Below are positions 27,757 to 40,530 of a DNA stretch of 64,000 nucleotides, piece after piece. A model generated the notes under the pieces. It had not been told where the DNA came from and did not search any database. It saw only the letters and a program-made list of their open reading frames with translations. The stretch is from contig NC_046646.1 in the NCBI RefSeq assembly GCF_900324485.2, positions 24,653,251 through 24,717,250 on the forward strand. The letters run 5' to 3'. The position numbers and the translations under genes are program-made. The stretch's first letter is position 1; each line of letters starts with the position of its first letter. The stretch is from Mastacembelus armatus. Lineage: Eukaryota; Chordata; Actinopteri; Synbranchiformes; Mastacembelidae.

Positions 27757-27959
27757 ATATTCTCAGGTACATTATATGTTTCATCAAGGAGTCCAGCTCT
27801 GTCCGGCTCTGTCCTCTGGACTCAGTGAGGGAGGTGGGGACAGAAGGGTCCTGGCTAAACTAAGATCTATGCTGGACCACGAGTCTCACCGTCTACTTGA
27901 CGGACTGTCTGCCCTGGAGAGCAGCTTCAGTGACAGACTGATCCACCCTGATTCCACAG
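27757..27959 (+). other. Possible orphan coding exon, unrecognised
   Basis: An open stretch bounded by TTTTTTTTGTTTAG (acceptor-like, ends about 27756) and CCACAG|GTCTTT (donor-like). It translates to a helical-looking sequence including LAKLRSMLDHESHRLLDGLS and ALESSFSDRLIHPDS. A second open patch at about 27171-27262 reads FTDEEFEVPVLYTARDTQDQ. Neither could be matched to a family. They could be remnants of a host gene caught in the histone cluster, exons of an unannotated gene, or chance. Confidence 0.25.
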
Positions 27960-28447
27960 GTCTTTCCTTCCTGCTGTCAGACTCTACAATGATCAGACTA
28001 ACACTGTATATGTGTCATCCATCTGCTGTGACCATGTCCAACACTGTTTTATAAGGTGAATCCCATCAGATCAATATACTGTAGTCACTTTACCTGTTAT
28101 TTATTTATTTATCCATCCATATACTGGACATACCCATAGGCACATATTGTACACACTTATAGTTTTTGTAGCTTCATAGTTTTATTCCACTTAGTATTTT
28201 TAATGTTTTTAATTTCTTATTTATCTCACATCTTCTGGCCCTCTGCTGTGTTTTTGTACTTACTGTTTCAACAAGACAATGTCCGCACTGCGGGACAAAT
28301 AAAGGTTTTTCTTATCTTCTCTATGAAGTTAAGTTCTGTCTAATAGAACAGACATCAATTAGAAATATCCCTGAGAAAAGTCACTTGGCTGAGGAAGGTG
28401 TCCTGTTGAAATGTGGGACGGGCCTCAGTGTTTAGCGCTTCCTGTCT

Positions 28448-28478
28448 TCTCTTACGTCCGCACAGACGCTATAAATAC
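28448..28478 (+). promoter_or_regulatory. H4 core promoter, copy 3
   Basis: CTTACGTCCGCACAGACGC followed by TATAAA at 28470-28475. Downstream of TATA the leader differs from the other three copies (CCGACACTCACGG instead of GCCACAGTTGCCG). Confidence 0.8.
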
Positions 28479-28523
28479 CGACACTCACGGTGGGTTTGTC
28501 TCATTCGACTTCTACGAACCTGA

Positions 28524-28850
<327 letters not shown>

Positions 28851-28879
28851 ACCTGATCCCAGACTCACTAAGACACAAC

Positions 28880-28895
28880 GGCTCTTTTCAGAGCC
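28880..28895 (+). terminator. Histone mRNA 3' stem-loop (H4 copy 3)
   Basis: GGCTCTTTTCAGAGCC, identical to copies 1 and 4. Confidence 0.95.
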
Positions 28896-29059
28896 ACACA
28901 CTTGATCTGACGAGCTCAGTCCTTAGTGTCTGTGATAAACTGTAATATACAATATTAGTGTTGTCACGTGACATTTATATTGTAATCCTAAAAAAGTGCA
29001 ATATAATATATATTACAGCCACTGATACTGATCTTTCCTGCATGAACAAAAAATGTACC

Positions 29060-29960
29060 ATTTTATTTAGTGAATCTAAGCCACAAAGAGCAGTGGACTC
29101 CAGACCATGTAAGTGGAGTAAACCACGTTAGAGGCACCTTGTTGTAATTAAACCAGATTTTGTGATGTGTTTTCTGCCTGTGTTCATAGATGCACCAGAT
29201 GTAACTTGCATATAAAAATGTGTTTCAGTAATGAAATCAATGTTAGTACTTGGTCTGATGGTAGTGTGTAGACGAGTACTGGACTAGTGGGTGTGAAGTG
29301 GATGGAATAACAATATATATAAATATATTTGTGCTCGATACAGAGAATTGTTTTTTTCTTTTTCAGTGGTGGTGTCTGGATAAACCTGGTGCAACTTTGC
29401 TGCTTCAAACAGTCAGTGAGATTTAGTGGTTTGTCAAAATGAAAGACAGATCACGAGTTCTTCCAGATTAGATCCTAATGTGTCCCGGAGGTGTGTATTG
29501 TTCCTGATGGGTCAGCTGGTGCTGCAGGATTTCCTCCCAGACCTGTCAAGTATGGTGGTCTCTGGTAAATCCCAATCCATCTCTGGTTCTGAGAGGTTTG
29601 GTCAGAATCACGCACAGGTCATTTTATATTATGTTGTGTTTTTATTGTAGGATATTAGGCTGTTTATGGCACTTAGAAACCGCTAAGAAGATACTACAGA
29701 CGTTTAGAACTACAAAATGACAGTTTACATTTGAATGTTATTTGTGTTAATTTAAATACTTTCTATTTAATTATATACTTTTTTACTTTTTCACAGTGTG
29801 TTTTTTTCTGTTAGTATTCAGAAACATCCCAGGAGGTTTTTATATTCTGGTTGGTTTATCTGTAATCAGGGTTAAGTTACTCGGCTTGACTTTTCTGCCG
29901 CGCTTTGTTTTGAAATTTGAGCGGAGAGAGGTGACATGAGACCCTGACGTAAACTGTTTT
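29060..29960. other. Spacer between H4 copy 3 and H2A copy 2
   Basis: AT-rich spacer, no gene recognised. Confidence 0.4.
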
Positions 29961-29963
29961 CTG

Positions 29964-30016
29964 ATTGGACGAGAGGATCGAGCTGACCAATGAGGGAAGA
30001 GGAGTAGGAATATAAG
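29964..30016 (+). promoter_or_regulatory. H2A promoter, copy 2
   Basis: An inverted CCAAT (ATTGG near 29964), a direct CCAAT (29987-29991) and TATAAG (30011-30016), in the same order and spacing as H2A copy 1. Confidence 0.8.
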
Positions 30017-30055
30017 GCGGTGTTTGTGGCTAAACGCCACATTCTCTCTTACTAA

Positions 30056-30466
<411 letters not shown>

Positions 30467-30498
30467 ACTAGACCTGAGCTCCGCTTTACACACACAAC

Positions 30499-30514
30499 GG
30501 CTCTTTTAAGAGCC
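30499..30514 (+). terminator. Histone mRNA 3' stem-loop (H2A copy 2)
   Basis: GGCTCTTTTAAGAGCC; an extra AAAGAGCCAC half-copy of the motif follows at about 30528. Confidence 0.95.
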
Positions 30515-30959
30515 ACACACTTCCCTTAAAGAGCCACTTCCGGTTATTGTCTGACTTCAATATCAAATTTGATCTGTGAAAGTAAATGAACTGTCACTAA
30601 ACATAAAGTGAAAGTTACATATATCAAATCCTGTTATATGGTCACATTTCACGTGTTCAGTGCTGATAAACGTCAAAGCAATAAGTGACATTTGGTTTGT
30701 CCATGTAAAATGTTCTCAAATAAATTAAAAACTAAAATCACATCAGGGCTTTCTTGAATCAGACTATTCAGAACAAACCAGCAGCAGTTTCACTGCAATC
30801 TGCCATTAACTCCATCTTTATATGATACGTAGGTACGAGTGTCATATACAGTGATTGATATATTGATCCCCTTCAACACAATCATAGGGCTGAAGATAAC
30901 AGAGGTGTTGCTATGACAACCAGAAATATAAGCAGGCAAATTTAATCTTTTCTTTTTAT

Positions 30960-31612
30960 TTAAAGATCTTCTCCTTTGGGCTGCTCCCTTCAGGGGTCTC
31001 CACAGCCAATCATCTGCCTCCATTTAACCCTATCCTCTGTATCCTCCTTCACTACATCCAAGAACCTCCTCTTTGGTCTTCCTCTAGGCCTCCTTCCTGG
31101 CAGCTCTAACCTCAGCATCCTTTTACCAATGTATTCACTGTCCCTCCTCTGAACATGTCCAAAGCATCTCAATCTGGCTTCCCTGGCTTTTTCTCCAAAC
31201 CATCTAACATGAGCTGTCCCTCTGATGGACTCATTCCTGATCCTATCCATCCTCGTCACTCCCAGAGAGAACCTCAACAATTTCAGCTCTGCTACCTCCA
31301 GCTCTGCCTCCTGTCTTTGTCTCAGTGCCACTGTCAACATTGCTGGTCTCACCACTGTCTTGTCCACCTTTCCTTTCATTCTTGCTGACACTCTTTTGTC
31401 ACACATCACACCTGACACTTTCCTCCACCCGTTCCAACCTGCTTGAACATGTCCCTTCACTTCTTTTCCACACTCTCTGTTGCTCTGGACTGTTGACCCT
31501 AGGTCCTTAAAATCCTCCACCTTCTTCACCTCTACTCCCTGTAACCTCACCGTTCTACTTGAGTCCCTCTCATTTACACACATGTACTCTGTTTTACTGC
31601 TGCTAACCTTAT
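30960..31612 (-). mobile_element. RTE-like LINE, 5'-truncated C-terminal fragment
   Basis: Minus-strand frame with the familiar fish LINE tail region: SKTEYMCVNERD, VKKVEDFKDLGSTVQSN, VQAGWNGWRKVSGVMCDKRV, LRFSLGVTRMDRIRNESIRG, CFGHVQRRDSEYIGKRMLRL and LPGRRPRGRPKRRF. Only the part C-terminal to the reverse transcriptase catalytic core is present. Compared with typical copies, short in-frame pieces are missing (after VRPAML and after VVKED), so it is an old, dead insertion. It lies between H2A copy 2 and the inverted H4. The clade name is by resemblance only. Confidence 0.85.
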
Positions 31613-31906
31613 GGTCCATTTTGTGATTTATCTGAGACAAATGTTTGCTGTGGAACAGAAGTTTCTCGTGAAACAATTGATTATTAAACACGAGACTTTT
31701 ACTAGTGAAGAAATAAAAAGTTAGAAGTACAATTGTGTTAAATGTTTCCTAATATTTTTTCAGTTTTTAGGAAAGATCAGTATCAGTGGCTGTAAAATAC
31801 ATTATATTGCACTTTTAGGACACTACGACAATATAAATGTCACGTGACAACACGTATATTAGTTTATCACAGACACTAAGGACTGAGCTCGTCAGATCAG
31901 GTGTGT

Positions 31907-31922
31907 GGCTCTGAAAAGAGCC
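31907..31922 (-). terminator. Histone mRNA 3' stem-loop (H4 copy 4)
   Basis: On the minus strand it reads GGCTCTTTTCAGAGCC. Confidence 0.95.
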
Positions 31923-31951
31923 GTTGTGTCTTAGGGGGTTCGGGATCAGGT

Positions 31952-32356
<405 letters not shown>

Positions 32357-32639
32357 TCATAAGAAAAATGTCAACGAAGCGTCTGGTTTGTTTGTTGGAC
32401 AAAGAAACGTTAAATCTGCTTTAACTGCTTTGGCTCTAAAGATTTGTGTTGTCATTTTACTGATTGAATAGTTAATGAAGCAGAATAATCAATAATGAAA
32501 ATGATAATTGTTCGCTGTCTTTGGAAATATCAACACGTTATTTAAAGCTGAAGTTAAAATCTTAGTAATAATAGTAAATAATAAACATTAAAAGGGTCCA
32601 GTCCGTCATTTATTACATCGCTTCACAGTCGGAACCAGC

Positions 32640-32775
32640 AGGTGGCGCTAACAGGCTTTTTAAACCGCCGCCGTCAAAAACCACGAAGAAGAGTCAACGC
32701 AAACATGCATGGTCGAGGGTCGTGCATCTTAATTAAAACAGCAGCGGTTACGTTTGTCTGCGAGATGCTGCCACG
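32640..32775 (+). other. rnf26: rnf26 first (non-coding) exon, approximate
   Basis: A strong donor CCACG|GTGAGT lies at 32775/32776. The rnf26 coding exon has a matching acceptor at 33829, so this is the likely 5' UTR exon. The transcription start is not defined by a TATA box, and the region is moderately GC-rich. Confidence 0.5.
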
Positions 32776-33835
32776 GTGAGTCACGTACATTGATTCCCTG
32801 AAAGTCCCTGAAGGTTTATTTTGTTTTTTGTTTGTTTGTAGCTAACGTTAGCTGGCTAGCAGGCTAATGGTACCGGATGTTGTGTGCTAACGCTAACAGT
32901 AGCGCAGTTAGCATGCAGCTGCTGCCTGACTCGAGTCTTCACACACAATCGGGATAAAATGAGTTTAACGTAGAAATTAAGAAGTGAATTAATTGTCCGA
33001 TCCTTGTTAATATTTTTGCCGTTCTATGTAAACATCATCGCCGTTTGTTTTTAGCTCAGTTCCGGTGTCACCTAGCTAAACTAAACCTGCTGCTGTAATA
33101 CCAAACTCCCCTGAAATATCATCTCATTTAAAAACAATCGGGGGTTAAATATTTGAAGTATTTCAATTAGAGCTCTTCTTAATAATATCTGTCCATCAGA
33201 GCAACACATTTATTGATATTCATTGAACTTTTTCTGACCAACTGGTTCAGAATTGTTTAAAAAAACTTCTAATAGTCCCAATAGTGTTTAAAACCAAGTA
33301 ACTCAGATATATAATAAATCTTCTATCTTGTTGATATCAGGCAGGAAAAACATCTGTCAGGACAAAATCAGCAGTTTTGTGTTCACTTTGTTTAGGAAAC
33401 TTAATGTTTGTTGTCTAAAAGTCACACAAGCCTGTTGAGGTTAATTTAGTCAGTGTTGCTGGGATGTACTGACTGTTTAATGTGCCAATATGTTGAATGT
33501 TTCATTGTTATTTCAGTTTCCTTCATATTGAATTATTTTCTATGTGATTTTATAGAAAGTAATAAATGTAATTTGCTGATGCTGCTGGAAACAGATAATT
33601 GCAGTTTATATGGTTTCGATGTTACAGTGGTGAGAAGGACATTTGTTGACCCTCTGTCTTATTTAGTCCTTGAACCCTGTAAAAGCCAGCAGAGGTCAGT
33701 GTGGAGCCTCTTCCAGTTAAATATGATAAATAACAGAATATATTGCATTTCCACCCTTGGTGTGATTGATTAGTGCTTGTTGACATGTATCATCATGCAG
33801 CTCTAACTGGGTTTGTGATTCCTCTCCAGCCTGAT

Positions 33836-35095
33836 ATGGATGAAGTGAACTTTGTGTCTGTAGCTGTTGGGGGATGTGCGGACGCCGGCCGCCTGCTGCT
33901 CGACCTGCTTGTCAGGAAGTTCAGCTCCTTGTTTCGCCTCCTGTCCGGCATGGCCGTCTGCGTCCACCACGCTGCGCTCGCGTTGAGCGTCTCCAGTTTG
34001 GCCGAATACTGGAACTTTGCTCTTTTCTGTTTCCTCACCGCTGCCGAGTTTGTGTCCAGTGCCGCCCATACAGGGCTGCAAGTTGTGACGGGGTGGCTGC
34101 AGATGTTTGGAGGAGTGTTGGAGACCTTGAAGATGGTCGGACACCTGTTTTGTCACATGGCGTGGCGCACCGAGGACCTGATGCACCGCGGGTTAATCTC
34201 CGGAAGCTGTATCCTGCGGCAGACGTGCAAAGGGGTCTGCGTCACACTGGGCTTCGTTCTCTACTTTGTCAACAAGGTGGTAAACACGGCCCTCATCAGC
34301 TTGCAGAGCTGCCTGTCTGCAGCGGCAGGCCCTGTGCATAAAGTCTTTGAACTGACTCTGACTCTGATGACCTTCGTGTACAGCTGTCTCGTCGGTGCCT
34401 CTGTGATGCTGTGGACGTCCGGCCAGCTACTGCTGGACTTCCTGGGAGCACTGGGACACCTTTGCATCATTGTTTTCAATTCCCGTGGACTGCTCATCTT
34501 GGCCGTTCTGCTCTTGGTGGCTTTGGTCTTACTGAACCCCAGGCTTCCTGTCTTCGCCGGACACCTGTGCCTTCGTTTTGTCAACACTCTGCCGGGAACT
34601 CATTGTGTACAGACGACTATTCACAGGTTGTATGCAGTGATACTGGAACCAGCTCTTGTGGATCAGGTGGTCCGTGCCAGGACAACACAGGACATGAGCA
34701 GAACGAGGCTCCCACAGGTAGAAACAGGCGGTTTACTAACTGAAGCCGACCTGCCGCTGCTGAATGAATTGACCCAGCCAGACTCAGTCCAGCTTCACGA
34801 TAAACTGGATGGCAAGCCGGCCAGTGGCTGCAGGACCGGTATGACTCTGGGTCCACGGGATGTCGACAGCCCTGTGACAGATGGTGAGCTGCTCAGCCTG
34901 CTGAAGGAGCAGGAGGAACGGAAAAAGTGTGTCATATGTCGGGATTTGATTAAGACGGTTCTGTTGCTGCCGTGCCGGCACCTCTGCCTCTGCCGGCACT
35001 GTGCCAACATCCTGACCCAGGGCCGACCGGTCCAGCAGCGCTGCTGTCCTCTCTGCAGGCAGCACATCAGCCAGACCATGGACGTCTTCCTCTGA
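33836..35095 (+). CDS. rnf26: E3 ubiquitin-protein ligase RNF26-like
   Basis: Multi-pass ER membrane RING E3 ligase. In mammals RNF26 sits on the ER, organises perinuclear endosomes and modifies STING. The 419-residue product, like human RNF26 (433), is encoded by a single coding exon. The start is taken as ATG 33836, just after the acceptor CCTCTCCAG (ends 33829), giving MDEVNFVSVAVGG; an in-frame upstream ATG at 33773 would lie in the intron. Several hydrophobic spans follow (about residues 15-90, 100-170, 180-250), including GLLILAVLLLVALVLLNPRL. The C-terminal RING at residues 365-408 has CVIC, PCRHLCLCRHC and CPLC, preceded by LLKEQEERKK as in human. It ends near the C-terminus with a short MDVFL tail. 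AATAAA signals at 35184 and 35192 close the transcript. Confidence 0.92.
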   Translation: MDEVNFVSVAVGGCADAGRLLLDLLVRKFSSLFRLLSGMAVCVHHAALALSVSSLAEYWNFALFCFLTAAEFVSSAAHTGLQVVTGWLQMFGGVLETLKMVGHLFCHMAWRTEDLMHRGLISGSCILRQTCKGVCVTLGFVLYFVNKVVNTALISLQSCLSAAAGPVHKVFELTLTLMTFVYSCLVGASVMLWTSGQLLLDFLGALGHLCIIVFNSRGLLILAVLLLVALVLLNPRLPVFAGHLCLRFVNTLPGTHCVQTTIHRLYAVILEPALVDQVVRARTTQDMSRTRLPQVETGGLLTEADLPLLNELTQPDSVQLHDKLDGKPASGCRTGMTLGPRDVDSPVTDGELLSLLKEQEERKKCVICRDLIKTVLLLPCRHLCLCRHCANILTQGRPVQQRCCPLCRQHISQTMDVFL

Positions 35096-35214
35096 CATGT
35101 GATGGAGCAAACTGCAGTTACTGAAACACAATATGGCTGCTGCTTAGTCTGTGCTCTCAGCTGCTGCGATTAGTCACTGCAGTAATAAAACAATAAAAAT
35201 AAACTTCTTATGTT

Positions 35215-37157
35215 AAATTTTAAAATAAATTAAGTAAAAATTCTCTGGATCCAGTGTCTCCAATGTTGACAATAAGTCGTCAGTGTGATTGTCCAAAATT
35301 CAAACTTGGTGTTTTGGCTTCTGAAATGATTATTGATCTGTTGGTCCTTTTGTTGTTGTTGTTGTTGTTTACAGAGCAGAACATGACAAATGTTTTTTGT
35401 TCAACTGAAATAGAGAAAAATGATCAGCAGGCTAATCAATAATGAAATGCTCATTGATTGTGGCTTTAATATTATTACCACAATATTGTACAATGGCATT
35501 TCTTTGCAATCCATCAACGCTTTGCTGTAAACCATTTTTCTTGAGTTTCCATTTGCACTGGTGGGATTTCACTGGATACTCTGGTCTTAGTAGAAACACA
35601 AAATGTATTTTGCTGGTGTTGTATCTTTAAACTTGAAAATATGTTTCGCTTCTATTTGTTTGCCAGAAAATCCAAAGTGACAAACAGAAGCTGCTAAAAT
35701 GCAGAAACGTTTTTGAACTGAACCAATTATTGACACTGGATTTATGCACCTGAAGGTTTGTGCCAAAGACTCCAAGTTACCTTTGTTTTTGTACTTATGC
35801 AGTTTTATTTGTATTTTGAACAATTATTTAAAACAATATATATAAAGGTGGTTAAACCAAGTATCTTTTGTGATGTGTTTGTGTGACTCGTGAAGCCGAT
35901 TGTTGCTTTTCTGGGAATAACAACCAACAATTTCAGTTTTTCTTCAAGCCAGAGAGAGAATGACATTCGAGTATTTGCTGTCATATATGAGGGTGTCAGG
36001 TCTGCAGGGCAGAGTCCAGCTCCATAAGATCACTGAGGTTTTCCTGCTGCTCCGTCTCTGTAGATCAGAGCAAGACGCAGGAGACGGATGTGGAAACTGC
36101 TGCAGAGGTGACGTCTTTGCAGCAGCTCTGTCCTCAGGACGTCCACGCTGTGCTGAGAGCTGAATGAGGAGTCGATGATGTTCTTACAACAGCAGGTTGA
36201 AGGTTCTGTCAGTGTGAGAAGCAGTGAGAATCAGGGGGCCTGATCCTTTCTGTGGATCCTGTCTGTAAGAAAAGCCATTTAAGGTTTATTGGTGCTGTTA
36301 CGCCACCTACAGGTGAATCCACCAGCTGAGCTGTGTATCAGGAGATATGGCAGTGATGGCAATAATGTCCTGAATATAGTCAGTATGTCAGAACTGGGAA
36401 GAGTGTAACTCACCACATGGTGGCGCTGTTGTAAATGGACCATTCTGCACAGTGACTACTTTTACTTTGGATACTTCAAGTACATTTGGATGATGGTACT
36501 TTGTTTAGTGTTGCTGTACCTTCATAAATACCCTCCTGTTATCGATATCCGTCTGATTGACAGTTGAACGTCGTGCAGGTGTCCTCACCGTCCAAAGGAC
36601 TCTGTCACCTCGACTGGCCCAGACTGGAGGTTTATTTAAACGGCAGCATATTGAGAATCAAAGGCCTCATCACGGTGCTGCAGGAATAAGAACCACAGAA
36701 CATCAGGATTATTTTCTGTCTCTAAAACAGAAACACCTTCAGCCTGTTACTGATCCTGGTCAAAGTGTCCCTGCATGGTCTGACCTGATCCATGTCATCA
36801 GGTCTGTGTGAGTCTGGATTCCCAGTTGTCTTTCATTAGAGTTGGTCATTTCTCATTGGTACATGGACGTGCAGCATCACCTTTTCTCCCATAAAGCTCC
36901 ACCCACCTCAAACCAATGGGAAGCCACAAAAAGTAAATAAGAAATTACAGGAATGTGTTGACATTGAACGTCTCTGTTGTGTTTGCTGACCTGACCCCTC
37001 CCCGACCTTTCTGCATCCTTTTGCTGTGACATGTGAAGACAGAGGACACAGATCGCTGCTGTGCGTCCACAGGTCAGATATGATTTTACAGAAATATTGA
37101 ACCAGTTTCCAAACAGACTGATGGTGCAGGAGAGTCCCAGCAAGAAAACAGCAGGTA
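35215..37157. other. Intergenic region between rnf26 and the L2-like LINE
   Basis: AT-rich at first, more mixed after 36,000. Open frames are short, and none could be assigned. Two short phrases with CACCTAC or GGTGGCG near 36,305 and 36,420 resemble scattered fish repeat debris. Confidence 0.45.
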
Positions 37158-38515
37158 AAGGTGTGTGGACTTCAAGCCTGTCTAACTGACATAAAGGCCT
37201 GGATGACCAGTAACTTTTTACTTTTAAACTCAGAGAAAACAGAAGTCATTATATTTGGGCCTAAAAATCTCAGAAATAACTTTTCTAAAATTATAGCTAC
37301 TCTAGATGGCATAGCCCTGGCCTCCAGCACTACTGTAAAAAACCTTGGAGTTATTTTTGACCAGGACATGTCCTTTAACTCACACATAAAACAAATTTCT
37401 AGAACTGCATTCTTTCACCTGCGCAACATTTCCAAAATTAGGAACATCCTGTCTCAAAATGATGCAGAAAAACTAGTCCATGCGTTTGTTTCCTCAAGGC
37501 TAGATTACTGTAACTCATTACTATCTGGATGTCCTAATATCTTAATAAAAAGCCTCCAATTAATCCAGAATGCCGCAGCCAGAGTCCTGACAGGAACTAG
37601 CAAGAGAGATCATATTTCTCCTATATTGGCTTCTCTGCATTGGCTCCCTGTAAAATCCAGAATAGAATTTAAAATCCTTCTTCTCACATACAAATCCCTT
37701 CATAATCAAGCTCCTTCATACCTTAAAGACCTCATAGTACCATATTATCCCAATAGACCACTTCGCTCTCAGAGTGCAGGCCTACTTGTGGTTCCCAGAG
37801 TTCTCAAAAGCAGAATGGGAGGCAGAGCCTTTAGCTATCAAGCTCCTCTCCTGTGGAACCAGCTCTCAGCCTGGGTTCAGGAGGCAGACACTCTCTGTAC
37901 TTTTAAGGCTAGACTTAAAACCTTCCTCTTTGACAAAGCATATAGTTAGGGCTGGCTTCAGGTAACCCTGAACCATCCCTTAGTTAGTTATGCTGCTATA
38001 GGCCTAGACTGCCCGAGGACCATCGGTGCACTGAGCTCCCCTACCCTAACCCCCCCCCTCTCTTCTCTCCCACCTCATGTATATTCCACCATTGAATGTT
38101 ACTAACCTTGTGCTCTCTCCCTCCCCTAGTTTGTGCTCCCTCCCTCCCTCTCTCTCCCTCTCTCTCTGTACCTTCTGCAGGTGTCCCTGGTCCTGGTCCT
38201 GTATATCACTGATGTGCAGTTACTGGTCCCACCAACTTGCAGTGTCTATTTGTTGTTTATTGTTGCTGTTCTTTTCTCTCTGCTCTATCCACTCACCCCA
38301 ACCGGTCGAGGCAGATGGCCGCCCAAACTGAGCCCGGTTCTGCTGGAGGTTTTTTCCTCCGTTAAAGGGAGTTTTTTCCTCTCCACTGTCACCAAGTGCT
38401 GCTCATAAGGGATTTGTTGGGTTTTTAGTTTTAGTTTTTGTAAAGTGCCTTGAGATGATTTGTATTGTGATTTGGCGCTATACAAATAAAATTGAATTGA
38501 ATTGAATTGAATTGG
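37158..38515 (+). mobile_element. L2/Maui-like LINE, 5'-truncated with intact C-terminal frame
   Basis: A continuous frame at 37161-37949 (262 codons) covers the last part of the reverse-transcriptase ORF: ACLTDIKAWMTSNFLLLNSE, VKNLGVIFDQDMSFNSHIKQ, RLDYCNSLLSGCP, LIQNAAARVLTGTSKRDHIS, ILASLHWLPVKSRI, GGRAFSYQAPLLWNQL. The catalytic core and endonuclease are missing through 5' truncation. A 3' UTR follows, ending in a TGAATTGAATTGAATTGAAT tail. No stop breaks the remaining frame, so the insertion is fairly recent. Confidence 0.9.
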
Positions 38516-38774
38516 ATCATCAATGCAAAGATGCTGATGAAACAGATACATGTAGGACACCTGCTCAGTTATGTGAGCACTAATGTCCCTGCTTGAATGT
38601 ACCTGATACATAATAAAGGTGGAGTCTCCTGTGAGTGCGAGGCAGCAGACGGGGTTTCTGGGAGATCTGTGTCTGCACATCAGACTCATCTTCTCCTGTG
38701 TCATCGTGACGCTTCGTCACGGCTCGTTGAGTTTTTGCTCTAAAGGACAAACAAGCTGCAACAAGAGCTCAGTC

Positions 38775-38836
38775 AGCACACACAGTATTACACACAGTAT
38801 TACACACAGTATTACACACAGTATTACACACAGTAC
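38775..38836 (+). repeat. 12-bp minisatellite
   Basis: Five tandem units of ACACACAGTATT immediately precede the 58-bp satellite. Confidence 0.9.
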
Positions 38837-38860
38837 CCTGTGTGGTGCAGTTTCTATTAA

Positions 38861-40530
38861 CTACCTTATATACTTCTAATTTGAAGTACTTTATATACCG
38901 CTGGGTAGCTGACGTCGACTACCTTATATACTTCTAATTTGAAGTACTTTATATACCTCTGGGTAGCTGACGTCAACTACCTTATATACTTCTAATTTGA
39001 AGTACTTTATATACCGTTGGGTAGCTGACGTTAACTACCTTATATACTTCTAATTTGAAGTACTTAATATACCGCTGGGTAGCTGACGTCAACTACCTTA
39101 TATACTTCTAATTTGAAGTACTTAATATACCGCTGGGTAGCTGACGTTAACTACCTTATATACTTCTAATTTGAAGTACTTAATATACCTCTGGGTAGCT
39201 GACGTCGACTACCTTATATACTTCTAATTTGAAGTACTTTATATACCTCTGGGTAGCTGACGTCAACTACCTTATATACTTCTAATTTGAAGTACTTTAT
39301 ATACCGTTGGGTAGCTGACGTTAACTACCTTATATACTTCTAATTTGAAGTACTTAATATACCGCTGGGTAGCTGACGTCAACTACCTTATATACTTCTA
39401 ATTTGAAGTACTTTATATACCGCTGGGTAGCTGACGTCGACTACCTTATATACTTCTAATTTGAAGTACTTTATATACCTCTGGGTAGCTGACGTCGACT
39501 ACCTTATATACTTCTAATTTGAAGTACTTTATATACCTCTGGGTAGCTGACGTCGACTACCTTATATACTTCTAATTTGAAGTACTTTATATACCGCTGG
39601 GTAGCTGACGTCAACTACCTTATATACTTCTAATTTGAAGTACTTTATATACCTCTGGGTAGCTGACGTCAACTACCTTATATACTTCTAATTTGAAGTA
39701 CTTAATATACCGCTGGGTAGCTGACATCAACTACCTTATATACTTCTAATTTGAAGTACTTTATATACCGCTGGGTAGCTGACGTTAACTACCTTATATA
39801 CTTCTAATTTGAAGTACTTTATATACCTCTGGGTAGCTGACGTCAACTACCTTATATACTTCTAATTTGAAGTACTTTATATACCGCTGGGTAGCTGACG
39901 TCAACTACCTTATATACTTCTAATTTGAAGTACTTTATATACCTCTGGGTAGCTGACGTCAACTACCTTATATACTTCTAATTTGAAGTACTTAATATAC
40001 CGCTGGGTAGCTGACGTCGACTACCTTATATACTTCTAATTTGAAGTACTTTATATACCTCTGGGTAGCTGACGTCGACTACCTTATATACTTCTAATTT
40101 GAAGTACTTTATATACCTCTGGGTAGCTGACGTCGACTACCTTATATACTTCTAATTTGAAGTACTTTATATACCTCTGGGTAGCTGAGGTTAACTACCT
40201 TATATACTTCTAATTTGAAGTACTTTATATACCGCTGGGTAGCTGAGGTTAACTACCTTATATACTTCTAATTTGAAGTACTTTATATACCTCTGGGTAG
40301 CTGACGTCGACTACCTTATATACTTCTAATTTGAAGTACTTTATATACCTCTGGGTAGCTGACGTCGACTACCTTATATACTTCTAATTTGAAGTACTTT
40401 ATATACCGCTGGGTAGCTGAGGTTAACTACCTTATATACTTCTAATTTGAAGTACTTTATATACCTCTGGGTAGCTGACGTCGACTACCTTATATACTTC
40501 TAATTTGAAGTACTTTATATACCGCTGGGT
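38861..40530 (+). repeat. 58-bp satellite, about 29 copies, CRE-bearing
   Basis: Each unit starts CTACCTTATATACTTCTAAT, continues TTGAAGTACTTTATATACC, then GCTGGGTAGCTGACGTCRA. Unit length is exactly 58 bp from 38861 to the partial last unit at 40485. Variation is limited to a few columns: TTTATATA or TTAATATA, CGCTG or CTCTG or CGTTG, and the final octet. By reading units, nine carry GACGTCAA (a full TGACGTCA CRE), eleven GACGTCGA, four GACGTTAA, three GAGGTTAA and one GACATCAA. Variant blocks recur at five-unit (290-bp) offsets, so the array grew partly by multi-unit duplication. Each unit also holds the small inverted repeat ACTTC-TAATTT-GAAGT. Confidence 0.97.

Noticed and set aside
33773-33835. 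Upstream ATG adding 21 residues to rnf26
   Set aside because: It lies before a strong splice acceptor (ends 33829), and the next Met gives the start expected for the family.
36557-36811. 84-codon plus-strand frame near 36.6 kb
   Set aside because: No recognisable domain, no splice support and ordinary length for chance.
38861-40530. CRISPR-like appearance of regular repeats
   Set aside because: Units are contiguous with no unique spacers, and the host is a vertebrate; it is a plain tandem satellite.
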